Assembly (NCBI GenBank): GCA_910592005.1 | Contig: CAJVPP010000461.1 | Span: 1 to 31,928 of the forward strand | Length of the DNA: 31,928 nt | Origin: Funneliformis mosseae | Taxonomy: Eukaryota; Glomeromycota; Glomeromycetes; Glomerales; Glomeraceae | Direction: 5' to 3' | Part shown: piece by piece, positions 21,677 through 31,928 of the stretch | Layout of the letters: each line of letters starts with the position of its first letter | Numbering within the stretch: the first letter of the stretch is position 1 | Made by a program: the position numbers and the translations under genes | The notes under the pieces: model-generated | Databases searched by the model: none | The model's input: only the letters and a program-made list of their open reading frames with translations | Told to the model about the DNA's origin: nothing

Positions 21677-22107
21677 AGAAACTGGATTCTTATTTGTTAT
21701 ACTTAAGTCAATTTGAGTTAAATTCTGATTCAAGTCAAGATTTTCTTGATTTGAATCAGAATTCAAGTTGACTCAAATTAAAACTACTCAAGTCAACTTC
21801 AAATTTATGCTATATTTTATAAATAATATGTAATTTTTTTCTTAAACTGCATTTATTAGTATAATATAATTAATATTTATTATATAATCATTAAATAAAA
21901 AATTTTTAAAAATATTTCCTTTAATTTAACCCTAAAAATATCACAAAATTTTAGCTTGCATTGTATTTTTCTGGCCCATATTATAACTTTAAATTAAGTT
22001 TGATTTGAGTTTCTGACTTGAATTTCTAACTTAAGTACTCTTTGAGTCAAAAATTTCTTGATTTAACTTTGACTTGAGTTAACTTTTCTGACTCAAGTCT
22101 AAATTCT
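21677..22107. mobile_element. MITE-like element, copy 2 (about 431 bp)
   Basis: It aligns along its whole length with 1353-1782. Its ends are AGAAACTGG on the left and CAAGTCTAAATTCT on the right. Flanking 9-mers TCTTCTGCT (21668-21676) and TCTTCTACT (22109-22117) form a target duplication with one transition and a one-base offset. This copy has no CpG at all, whereas copy 1 has eight, so it is the more decayed member. It lies about 55 bp beyond the Tc1-like element. Confidence 0.8.
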
Positions 22108-22117
22108 ATCTTCTACT

Positions 22118-23925
22118 TACCATCTAAAAATATTGCTTTGCTTATCACTTATAAGCATCTTAAAGAACTAACTGTAATAATAGTAATCATCAATTCAAAA
22201 GAATTTACTGAGTTATATGTATATACTTCTATATAATAAAAAATAAGTAGATTATATAGTTAGTCTTTATAACATATTTAATTTTATATATAATCAAAAA
22301 GAAAATATATATGTTAACAAATACCTCTAATTTTTTCTTCAAATAAAATATAAAAAAATGTAAAAGAACATTTACTTGTAATATAAAATCTACCTCAAAA
22401 ATAAATAATGAAGTCAAAAGTATATATTATAAAAGGTTAAAAATTTTTTAATTTTGAGATCTATAAAAACTAACTATCTTTGTATCTTATAGATAGATCT
22501 ATATATAAAAAGGTATAAAGACTCCATTTGCATATGCTTTATAGAACTCTTGACATCAAATAATAATGCTAATTACTTTTCTTATCTTTTTAACTTTTTT
22601 AATAAGATATAATGTATATAAGAATATGTGAAAATTTAGTCAACTTTTTTATAAAAATTTAAGATAAATATTAAAAGTTATGTATATATGAGAGTGTGTT
22701 TTTTCTCATTATAAGTCTTTATTTAAAAAAATAAGATATCTACTAATGTAAATAATAATATTATAAATCTTAATTTTTACTATTGTAATATAAGAAATAA
22801 AAATATACTTTTTGTAATTAAGATTTTTAAGGAAAAAAATCTTTGATCTTGAAGAAGAAATAAAAAAAAAGTTGAGTTCAATTAATTATAATAACTTTTT
22901 CTACCAAATTTATTCTGTAAATAAACCTATGTAATCAGAAAATAAGATATTTCTTATTTTAACAAAATATTTGATAATAAGGATCATATTTATATTTGAA
23001 TTTTTCTTTAGTCTAGCAAGTAGTTAAAATTTTTTATTTATATTATGTAATGATAATGTAATTTATAAATATTATTTTTATGTATCAGTTGATCTGACAA
23101 TATTTTATGTTTTTTAAATAAAGTATATATTACATTCTTATTATAAAATTTGATAAATGTCATTTATAATTATGTCATCTGATAATTTCATACTATATCT
23201 TAATTTTATATATATATTTAGTAAAAGCATTAATCAATATAAATATTTATCATTTTTTTTTTTAGATATATCTTATTTAAAAGTAAAAAAATACTCTATA
23301 TAATTATAAATCAACTTTACCTATAATTGTAATTAAGAGTATATTTTTTTACAAATACAAATATACATTATAAAAATTATGTTTTTACAGCTTATTGCTT
23401 ACTTTATTTACCTTAATAATAAAAAGTCTTTTTATGAATAATGTCAGATGTTATTAAAAATTTTAATATAAAAAAGTTTATCAAATATATAAGAAGAAAA
23501 AACTTAAAATCTAATAAAAAAGATATTAAAAATTTTTCATAAAAAAAAAATTGCTAGCTCTGATTTTTTTAAATTAACAGAAGGAAAATTCTATAGTATT
23601 AGTTTTACATTAAGTTTAGTAATAAGATATATAAAATTTATTAAAAGCTTCAATCAGAAATTACAAAACTATTTCTTATTTAAAACTCTTGACGATTTAA
23701 AGAAAATATTACATAAATAAGATTAATAGAAAAGTTATAATAAATATTAAGCAATTTACTTTTGGTAGATAATTAATTAACTTTTAGAACTAACTAGATA
23801 GTTATACTAACCTTATTTTCTTCTGTAATCTTTAAGAAAATTAATAATAATAATAAGACCTTTAATTATTATATGAAGAATATAATCTTAAAATTTTTGA
23901 ATGTGAAAACTATGATTAATACTAA
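22118..23925. other. Extremely AT-rich stretch without recognisable gene
   Basis: Nearly all A and T with homopolymer runs and very few CpGs. Short frames (for example at 22229-22417 on the minus strand) are composed of Phe, Ile, Lys, Asn and Tyr and look like chance openings. A stop-free plus-strand run of about 40 codons just after the MITE (LLPSKNIALLITYKHLKELT, from about 22112) may be a scrap of coding sequence. I see nothing else. Confidence 0.5.
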
Positions 23926-23929
23926 TGAA

Positions 23930-25570
23930 ATAACATATTATGAATTTATTTAGTAATATTACGTGTATCAATTGCTATTATCAAAAACTTATTACTCAAG
24001 ATATATTTATAGTTTTATAGAAAGACGTTTTTAGTGAAAATATAATTGATTGAGTAAATTATACAATCAAAAGTCTAAAAGATTTACTTTATATTACTGA
24101 AAAGAAATCACACAATATCAAGATTAAATATGCTCAAGTAAGTTTATTTGCCTTATCAATCTATTAGTTTTAAAATAAAAAGACTAAAGAATATATACTT
24201 TATTTCTTAGAATCTGACAGTATATAATATTTAAACCAAAAGTCATATACACAAATTATATTAAAAATAGAAAATTAATGCATATATTATATAGTATTTT
24301 CATTTTTATAAATAATTTATTCATTTTTATATATAATTTATCTATTTTTATTAATTATTTGTACACATTTTATACTATATAATATATGCATAAAAATTTA
24401 ATATGCATATGTGCATATTATATACATAAATTTTACACATTAGAATCTAATATAACTTGAAAGTACATTTTAAACAAATAAAAAAAACAATAACAGATCA
24501 AATATTTGAAAATAACTATTTAACTATATTTATAATATTATAATTACAGGTATAAAGTGATATTTTATCATATATACTCCTGATGATATATACTTTACAA
24601 ATGAAAATAAATATTAAATTAATTTCATGAAGTTTACAATTAAAAATAATTCTGAATTACTTTGAAGTAATGTAAAAAGAATAATTAATATAATTATAAA
24701 ATTATTAAAGGATCTTAATATTAATAGTTTCTCAGCTAATAAAAGGATTAGAATTAAAAATTTATTAAAAAATAATATATATTAATAAAAAAATTTTCTT
24801 GATAAAAGTACATGAATTTTTTTATATAATCACATGATTTTTATTGTTTCTTTAAATAATGTAATTTTATTAATTAAATATAATATAAATATAATAAATT
24901 TATTGATAAATGAATTAAATATATATATTATATTAAATACTTTTAGAGAGTTTTGATTAAATATAGATACTTTAGTATAGAATATTTTATTCAAAAGAAT
25001 TTGTGAACAAACTTATTTTTATAAATTTACATTAAAAAAATATTACTATTCTTATAGATAGATATATGATTTATAGTATTTATCATGAATATCTAGCTAT
25101 CAAAGTTAAAGAAAAAAATGATTTTTTAGATCAAAGTTTTATAGAATACTAAACTCTTAAATCATAATGCTAATATAGTTAAAATTCTTATTATAAAAAA
25201 CAAAAAGTTTTAGAATCTATTTTTTATCTAAATATAGTATTTGTATAATAATTTACAAAATGGTCTTGAAACTAGTTTTGTTAAAAATAATTTAATATCT
25301 AATTCAAAAATCAAATAGTAAACTCAAGATATAATTAATTTGCAAAATATATATTCTATTGATGATATTTCTTTCAAGAAAGTTTTATTAAAAAATAAAA
25401 AGTTGAATATTTTCTTGAATATAAAATACAAGAAAAAATTAATAATGAAATTAAACAAAAAAATAAAAAAAAAGAGCTTTAAGACTTGGATTTATCTGAT
25501 ATTTCTAATATTCTTTAGACAATACTTCATTAGAATTATCTAATTTATTACCAGAGGTGACTTGTAAAAA
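23930..25570 (+). pseudogene. Unidentified coding relic(s), heavily AT-drifted
   Basis: Several plus-strand stretches look like eroded protein despite the base bias. Near 23938-24180: MNLFSNITCINCYYQKLITQ, later SENIID-VNYTIKSLKDLLY. Near 24627-25110: NNSELL-SNVKRIINI, LLKDLNINSFSANKRIRIKN, FREF-LNIDTLV-NILFKRI. Near 25420-25520: YKIQEKINNEIKQKNKK and DLDLSDISNIL. In the middle stretch the interrupting stops are mostly TAG and TGA rather than TAA, unlike random DNA of this composition, which suggests former Trp/Gln codons. I do not recognise the family, and the three parts may not belong together. A large transposon-encoded protein is the most likely origin. Confidence 0.3.
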
Positions 25571-25936
25571 TCAGAATTTAGAATCATCCATAAGTTTGCA
25601 TTCTATCTATAATATCTATTTTATTAGAATAAAAAGTTAAAATAAAAACATCTGAAATAGATATACAATTTTTGATATAAGAATTAATTATAGAATTTTT
25701 GAAAAAAGATTGTGTTAAGATTGTTAATGTAAAGGAGAATACTATTGATATCATCTGCAATTAAATTAACTTGTATATATGAAAAATGAAATTTTCTGAA
25801 ATTAAGATTAAATAAATCAAACAATATAAAATCATGAGCTAGTATTGCTATAAAAAGTATTTTGAAAAAAGACATAGTGAGATTTTATCTAAAACTTTAA
25901 AGAATAAACTTATTATAAATAAAAGCTTATAAACTT

Positions 25937-27229
25937 GTGAGTGAACAGATTTATGATGAAATTCTATAGTATCTTTTAAGAATCTTTTATGTAAACTTAC
26001 ATAAAAAACTTAGCTAACTAAACATATATACAGGAGGATGAAATAAATATTGAATAATTTTTTTGTGAAGCTTTATTACATTAATTATACATAAAAATTT
26101 ATTAATTAAAGCTAAATATAATAATTTATAATGTTTTTTTAATTAAAATGGATTTGTTTTTATTAAAACCTTGATTGTTTTTTATTTATTTTGATTTAAT
26201 TTTTTAAAATTTCAGAAACTTTACAATTTTTCACAAAAAATAGGTCTTGCAAAAGAGATTATTTTAGAATAAAGAGATGCAATTTTTACATATCAAAAAC
26301 TTTGTATTATACAAGAAAAAATTGCAGAAATTTCTGAGTGTTTTCAGGTAACAGTTTCTCAAATTTTAAAAAATAATCAAACTATTAATAAATGATCAGA
26401 TTATCTCTAAATAATAACTATGCAAAATATAAAAAATTGTCAAAAGCTGTTCTTAATAATAAAGATTCTAGATGTTAAAGTTTAAAAAAAGTTTGTCAGC
26501 TTTTTTTAAAACAAAATAAAGGTGAGAAAGTATTTAAGTGAACTATCCAAAAAGCATTAAGAATAGAAGGAATTTAATCATGTATGTTTATTCAAAACCA
26601 TTAATTTCTTTTATAAACAAAATCAAAGACTTACTTTTGCAAAATAGTATAAAAATTAGATAATGACTTACTAGAGAAAAGTAGTTTAATCAGATGAATC
26701 TACTATTTCTCAGTTTTAAATCTCAGGTTAGAGTTGAGTTTGACAAAAATCTGAAGAAAAATTTAATAAAAATTGTATCATATTAATTGTAAAATATAGT
26801 CCTAAATGAATGTTTTGAAGTTGTTTTTCATAGTTTGATCTCAAAACTATTATTCTATTAATTAGTTCTATTATTGGTAAAACCTATTATAAAATTCTTG
26901 AAACTTATACTGTACCCTTTAAAGAACAATCATAAAAAGTCAAAAAAAGCTTATTTTTCAAGAAGATAATTTTTATATAAAGTATTGTATCTGTATTAAG
27001 TCAATTATGTAACTGATCAACTGATAAATTAGATCAATCTGTACAATGATCAATTTTAATTTATATTATTTACCAGATATATCACATGTCGATCATAGTA
27101 AATAATATTTATATAAATGTTGATCATTAGATTGACAAAATTTTATATACTTTTTCGCACTTTTTTGTGCTAACTGTGTGATATTACTATCATTTTTGAA
27201 TTTTTGTCATACATAAAATGTTCACTCAC
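25937..27229 (+). mobile_element. Tc1/mariner-like element relic (about 1.29 kb)
   Basis: The left end GTGAGTGAACA (25937-25947) and right end TGTTCACTCAC (27219-27229) are perfect 11-bp inverted repeats, with weaker similarity inward (TTATG). They bracket a transposase relic and give a length normal for the superfamily. The flanking TA duplication is not clear, so true ends may lie a few bases outside. Confidence 0.6.
26232..27010 (+). pseudogene. Tc1-like transposase relic
   Basis: The frame begins as KEIIFE-RDAIFTYQKL followed by the helix-turn-helix-like EKIAEISECFQVTVSQILK. After several stops and shifts comes V-SDESTISQF (catalytic Asp near 26693), EEKFNKNCIILIVKYSPK, TYYKILETYTVPFKEQS and LFFQEDNF (second Asp at 26965-26967). 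The third acidic region is not recognisable after about 27010; the DNA there contains repeated TGATCA words, so the C-terminal part has been lost or rearranged. It is a different lineage from the other two Tc1-like elements, with its own terminal repeats. Confidence 0.65.
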
Positions 27230-27372
27230 TTTTTAAAAACATTTTTTAAGTTTTAAAAATTAAACAGTTTGGTAGTTTTAAAAAGATCCCTTTAAACAAG
27301 TTGTTTATTATATACTGATTTTAATATGTGAAAGTAATATAACCAATTTAAAATAAAAAATATATTGTATTA

Positions 27373-28638
27373 TAGTAGCAGTTATAAGTATTCAACCACC
27401 TGAGATCATCTAAAATTATTATATAACTACTCCTTAAATTTTTCAGAAATATAATGTAATACAATATATAATTACCTGTAAATTTATAAGTGTCAATGAT
27501 ACAAAAAAAAAATTTAGATGATCATCAAACTTTTGCTTGAAAAATGGAATTTTCTTTAGAAAAATGATATGAAATTGTTTTTTTACGTGAGCATCCAACT
27601 AGTTCAAAGTTTAGTTTTGTATTTATTGCTAAACAGGTATGTTGTAGTAAGTTTACAGCTATTTATTAGGTTAAAAGATATCATGAAAATTGGGACCTAA
27701 GTACTTCAGAAAGACCGGGGTAGCCTTATGTAATATCTGTAAAACAAGATGATAAGATTATAAAGATAGCAGAGAAAGAACATAATATAACAGCCTTTTA
27801 AATATAAGAAAAAATGAAAGAAAGAGGTGTTGAGTTTAATGTAGAAACAGTAAGGTAATGTCTTTGTAAGTCTAGAGAAAAGTTTAGTAATGAAATTTCT
27901 AAAATTTTGCTTAAAGAAGACTATCAAAAGAAAGGTTGTAATAGGCAAAAAAAACATAAAAATTTTAATTAGAATTGAGTTATTTTTACAGATGAGAGTA
28001 CATTTTAATTATATACATCAAAAAAAGGTTTAACAGTTTTCTGATAGAAAAAAAACGTTTCGTTTTGTTAAGCATCCACCAAAAGTTTATATTTGGAGAT
28101 GTTTTTTTGCTTCTAAATTTAGTAAGTTATTTTGCTTTTAGAAGAACTTTAATGCTGAATTTATTTATACTATTTATGAGTAGGGTCTTCTGACTTCTAC
28201 CTCTAAACTTTTGGTGAAGGTAACATAGATTGGATTTTGCAAGAAGATAATGATCAAAAGCATTGATCAAAAATTGCAAAAAAATAAAAGAAAAAAAATG
28301 GCATTGAGGTACTTTCTTGACCATCAATGTCTCAAAACCAAAATCCTATAGAAAACATTTGAAGATTAATGAAAATTAATATACAAAAAAAAAATTCAAT
28401 CAATTAGAGAGTTAAAGGAGGAATTTACAAAAGATGGAATTGATTATCATCTGTACTTATCATGAATTTGATAGCTAGTATGAAAAGGTATATAGCTGCA
28501 CTTATAGAGTCAGATGGTGATTACACAATGTATTAATTTTAATTAGTTAGTTATGTATTTTTTAAATAAAAAAAAAATTTTAAATTTAATTACTTGTAGC
28601 TGAAATTAGAGACAGTCAGATACTTATGACTGCTACTG
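27373..28638 (+). mobile_element. Tc1-like DNA transposon relic (1,266 bp)
   Basis: The left end TAGTAGCAGTTATAAGTAT (from 27373) pairs with the reverse complement of the right end, CAGTAGCAGTCATAAGTAT (28620-28638): 17 of 19, both differences transitions. TA lies outside each end (27371-27372 and 28639-28640), as expected for Tc1/mariner insertion. The transposase relic fills the centre. Confidence 0.8.
27544..28536 (+). pseudogene. Tc1-like transposase relic, DD34E residues retained
   Basis: It starts at the ATG 27544 (MEFSLEK). The N-terminal region holds a weak helix-turn-helix, then WDLSTSERPG-PYVIS (the linker), KIIKIAEKEHNI and EKMKERGVEFNVETVR. The catalytic parts are FTDESTF (Asp at 27991-27993), LQEDNDQKH (Asp at 28246-28248) and QNQNPIENI (Glu at 28351-28353). 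There are 34 residues between the second Asp and the Glu, with no shift between them. All three acids survive although many stops interrupt the frame. It ends TMY and TAA at 28534-28536. About 330 codons is the normal family length. Confidence 0.8.
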
Positions 28639-28640
28639 TA

Positions 28641-30822
28641 CATATTTTTTACACTATTTAATAGTTTCTCAAATATTGCATTCCAATTCTATTTTTTTCC
28701 ATTTCACCTATTTTTGTATGATTAAAATATGCTATACAATTTTTTTTCATAGATCTAGTTTTAATTTATAAACTACTACATCTTTAAAAAAACTCTTCTA
28801 TATTTATATCCTTATTAACAGGAAACACTTTTTACTCAAATACTATTTTAGAATTAAATATAACATATACAATTATTATCAGCATATTTTTTTTTAAAAA
28901 AAAAATTTTTTAAAAATGTAAATAGATAAATAATAAGAGATCTATATATAGATTTAATAATTTAATTTTATTTATATAATATTTGTATAATATTTGTGTA
29001 ATACAAAAATAATATAAAATACATATAAAAAAAACTGAATGATCATATCAATTTTTAAAATCTTATATTATAAGAATCTAAAAAATTTTTTTGCCTGACT
29101 TTATTATTAATTTGTAATCTAGATTTTTTAAATTATCAATAATTTTTTTAAATTATAGTATTATATACCAATTTAATATTATTTATCTTAAATAATATTT
29201 TAATAGTATTAATTCTAAGAGTTTACTATTTATCATAACAGTGATCATTACAGATAATATAAATTTTCTTTTTTGAAAGATTATATAATCATAATTCAAT
29301 TTTGCTAAAATTAAAATTGCCTTTAGATTTGTATAATATTATCTAACATCTTAAAAAAGTATTTTAGCCAAAATTATAAATTTTTGATTGAAATTAAGAA
29401 TATAATAAATAACATATGACAAATATGATTTTACATTTAAAAAAATTCTAAGTTTTCAGAATATATAATAAAATAAAATGTGAAATATGTGACGTAAGGT
29501 GACAAATTATTTAAATAAAAATTATGTGATACTGATATTGATTATTAGTGATAATATGTAATAATTTTCTTAATTCTAATATTAATTAAAATAATAAAAT
29601 TAGATTGTTTTTATGAAATCTTAATTAAAAAATTATGTAAATTTATTATAACTGTTAATTATTCAAAAAATTTTAATTAATGGTAAACCTATAAATAAAT
29701 TAAAAAATATTATTATTGAAATTATATTTTCTTTTAAAATAAAAATTTGAAATCATATAAAAATTTAATAATTTTATTATAATTTTAATTATTAGATAAT
29801 TTTTATAATTATAATATGTAAAATTAGAATTAAAATTGCAATTTACAATTATTAGATAATTTTGATTAAATAGAATTACTTATTACATATAAAATATTTC
29901 AAATCTCAAATATATATTAATATAATTTTATATAAATTTATAAAGTATCTTTTTTTCTTGAATTATTAAAAAATTTTTTTTATAATTTTTTTTAAATTTC
30001 ATCAAAATATCAAATACAATTAATTGAAATGATAATGTAATTCAATTTTTAATTAATAAAGAAAAAGCAAAAATTCCAAATATTAAAATATACTTAAAAA
30101 ATCAAAATTATTTTTTTTTAAAGAATTTAATATAAATTTTATATCTTTGTAGCGTTAAGTAAATTTAAAGGAATAATTAAGGATTGTAAAATAAATAAAA
30201 TTATAATTAAAAAAATTTTTAGTTATTTAAACTTTATATAAAAGAAAAATTCAAAAAATAATAAAAGTAAAATTAGCAAAAATATATTAAGAATAATTCA
30301 AACTTTATTTTAAAAAAATCTGATAAGTATTTAATAATATATCTATTTGATATTTATATTAAAATTTAATTATATTTTAAAATTTTTATTATTTAGTTTC
30401 TTGTATTGAAAGTAAAAGATAAATTAGCTTAATATAAGTTTTATTATTTAAGTTTCAAATATTTTAACTTAAATTTTAATATTTATTTTTTTAAAAAATT
30501 TAAATACTTCTCATTTTTTCAATTTTTTTTCACAAAAATCTGTTTTATTACAAAGATCTATCTCATTCTTATTATCATTTAATATTAAAATATTATTACA
30601 AATTAAAAATCTTGTCACATAATTTATCTAACTATTACATTCTTTATTACATTTTTTAACTATTATTATTCTTTTTTTTATTATTTCTATTTTAATTTTA
30701 TATTTAGTTTTTTTTTATAATTTTTTTACTGATTTTATGCTAAAAAAAAATTTTTTTCTAAATGAAGTTTGCTATTTCTACATATGTTTAAAATTAATAA
30801 TTATAAGCAAATCTATATCTGA
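28641..30822. other. Extremely AT-rich stretch without recognisable gene
   Basis: Long A and T runs, AT dinucleotide tracts and almost no G or C. I looked for transposase, reverse transcriptase and integrase motifs on both strands and saw none. No RNA gene is evident. It resembles the gene-poor AT-saturated spacer common between old elements. Confidence 0.5.
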
Positions 30823-31022
30823 TAGTATTCTGTAAAATCAGATCAGATTAGATTTTATCCAAATCTGATCTGATCTGATTTTTATTTTTCAGTATCTGAA
30901 TCTGATCTGAATCTGACAGATCTGTTAAAATCTAGATCTGATCTGAATTTGACTAATTAAATCTTAAATCTGGATCTAACAGATCAGTTTAAATTTAAAT
31001 CTGATCTGATCTAAATCTGAAA
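30823..31022. repeat. ATCTGA-type degenerate repeat, left flank
   Basis: Repeated words AATCTGATCTGA, ATCTGACAGATC and TCAGATCAGATT occur in both orientations, making many small CAGATCTG-like palindromes. The same vocabulary returns at 31641-31812, so the two blocks frame the hairpin array as one compound structure. Confidence 0.7.
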
Positions 31023-31640
31023 GTTTTATTAAAAAATTAATTTTCAGTTCTAAAAGAGATCTGAAAATGTTTCTTTTCATTAAAAGGAACCTTTTCAGCT
31101 CTAAAAGAGTTTTGAAAAGTCATTCTTTTTCATTGAAAAGAATCTTTTCAGTTTTAAAAGAGATCTGAATATGTTATTTTTTATTAAAAGAAACCTTTTT
31201 AATTTTAAAAGAGATTTGAAAATATTACTTTTTATTGAAAGAAACTTTTTCAGCTTTAAAAAAATTCTGAAAAATCATTTCTTTTCATTAAAGAAACCTT
31301 TTTGATTCTAAAAGAATTCTGAAAAGATGTTTTTTTTTATTAAAAGGAATCTTTTAAGCTCTAAAAGAATTCTGAAAAGTCGTTTCTTTTTATTGAAAGA
31401 AATTTTTTTAACTCTAAAAGAGTTTTGAAAAGTCATTTCTTTTTAATGAAAAGAAACAAATCTTTAGTTTTAAAAGAGATCTAAAAATTCGTTTCTTTTC
31501 AATGAAAAGAACTTTTCAGCTTTAAAAGAGATCCAAAAAATTATTTCTTTTCAATAAAAGGAAACAATTTTTCAGCTTTATAAAAATCTGAAAATTCGTT
31601 TTTTTTCATTGAAAAGGAACTTTTCAGCTTTAAAAAAGTT
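31023..31640. repeat. Tandem array of about 52-bp hairpin units
   Basis: About eleven to twelve units are seen. Each holds two short inverted repeats: TTCTTTTCATTGAAAAGAA, and CTTTTCAGCTCTAAAAGAG followed by TTTTGAAAAG. Units differ by point changes and small length changes (roughly 50 to 56 bases). There is no spacer of constant length between identical repeats, so it is not a CRISPR. Each unit can fold on itself, and so can larger combinations. It may be a minisatellite or the interior of a foldback element. Confidence 0.7.
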
Positions 31641-31812
31641 GAATTCAGATCTGACAGATCAGATCTAAATCTAATCTGAATTTGATAAATCAGATTTGAA
31701 TCTGAATCTGAATCTGACAGATCAGATCAAATCTGAATCTGAATCTAAATCTGAATTAGATCTAAATCTGACAAATCTGATCTAAATCTGATCCGTTAGA
31801 TTCAGATCAGAG
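31641..31812. repeat. ATCTGA-type degenerate repeat, right flank
   Basis: Words such as GATCTGACAGATCAG, AATCTGAATCTGAATCTG and ATCTAAATCTGA dominate, ending with the inverse-orientation TTAGATTCAGATCAG near 31798-31812. It mirrors the left flank at 30823-31022. Confidence 0.7.
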
Positions 31813-31928
31813 ACCTAGAAAAATTCTGATATCAAATTGTAAATTTTTATCACGATAACAGCAAAAATTCTGATTTTATTCTGATAAAAAAATCGTTTTA
31901 TTTATTACTATTTTGATTATTAAAATAC

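Noticed and set aside
22229..22417. 62-codon minus-strand frame rich in Phe and Ile
   Set aside because: Its composition is that of AT-rich noise; there is no domain or supporting context.
27706..28327. Two minus-strand frames
   Set aside because: They are antisense to the third Tc1-like transposase, whose plus-strand motifs and terminal repeats are clear.
205..28640. Classical RIP as the sole cause of mutations
   Set aside because: Changes are not confined to CpA. CpG loss dominates in the MITE pair, and CpC and CpT contexts also occur.
31023..31640. CRISPR array
   Set aside because: Units are contiguous and degenerate without unique spacers, and the window is eukaryotic in character.

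Overview
The window is a eukaryotic, very AT-rich stretch built almost entirely of decayed transposable elements. I found no intact host gene, tRNA, rRNA or CRISPR array. The style points to a repeat-rich early-diverging fungus, most likely an arbuscular mycorrhizal fungus (Glomeromycotina). The clues are the LINE reverse transcriptase wording (APGPSKISN, LLQDMSKAYD, GIDQGE, AYMDDTL), the Gag wording (FYGCPKKDPEDW) and several Tc1-like lineages. This assignment rests on remembered family style and was not confirmed by a search.

Layout. (1) About 205-13660, minus strand: two related LINEs lie head-to-tail. Upstream copy B (about 6105-13660) keeps ORF1 (RRM-like domain) and ORF2 (endonuclease, reverse transcriptase, RNase H, C-terminal zinc motif). 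Its A-rich 3' tail abuts the 5' end of copy A (about 205-6104). Copy A is 3'-truncated and holds two insertions: about 515 bp at 441-956, and a 430-bp MITE at 1353-1782 with a 9-bp target duplication. (2) 13945-15320: a zinc-finger transposase fragment, a 708-bp inverted-repeat element, a palindromic E-box and TATTGA-rich repeats. (3) 15380-15956, plus strand: a decayed gene of unknown function. (4) 16048-19462, minus strand: a Gag-protease polyprotein relic (coiled coil, capsid-like region, CCHC knuckle, retropepsin-like motif). (5) 19645-20203, plus strand: an integrase-core relic, then a pogo-like terminal repeat cut by a complete-length Tc1-like element (20306-21623). A second copy of the MITE follows at 21677-22107. 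(6) 22118-30820: extremely AT-rich DNA holding an unidentified coding relic and two more Tc1-like elements (25937-27229 and 27373-28638). (7) 30823-31812: ATCTGA-type repeats flanking a tandem array of about 52-bp hairpin units.

Decay pattern. Most premature stops in recognisable frames can be explained by C-to-T or G-to-A change (Gln or Trp codons turned into stops). Many catalytic acids became amides or lysine the same way. Between the two MITE copies, all eight CpGs of the first are gone in the second, seven by transition-type change. This fits deamination of methylated CpG plus general AT drift. The elements do not act together now; the locus is a nested record of successive insertions.
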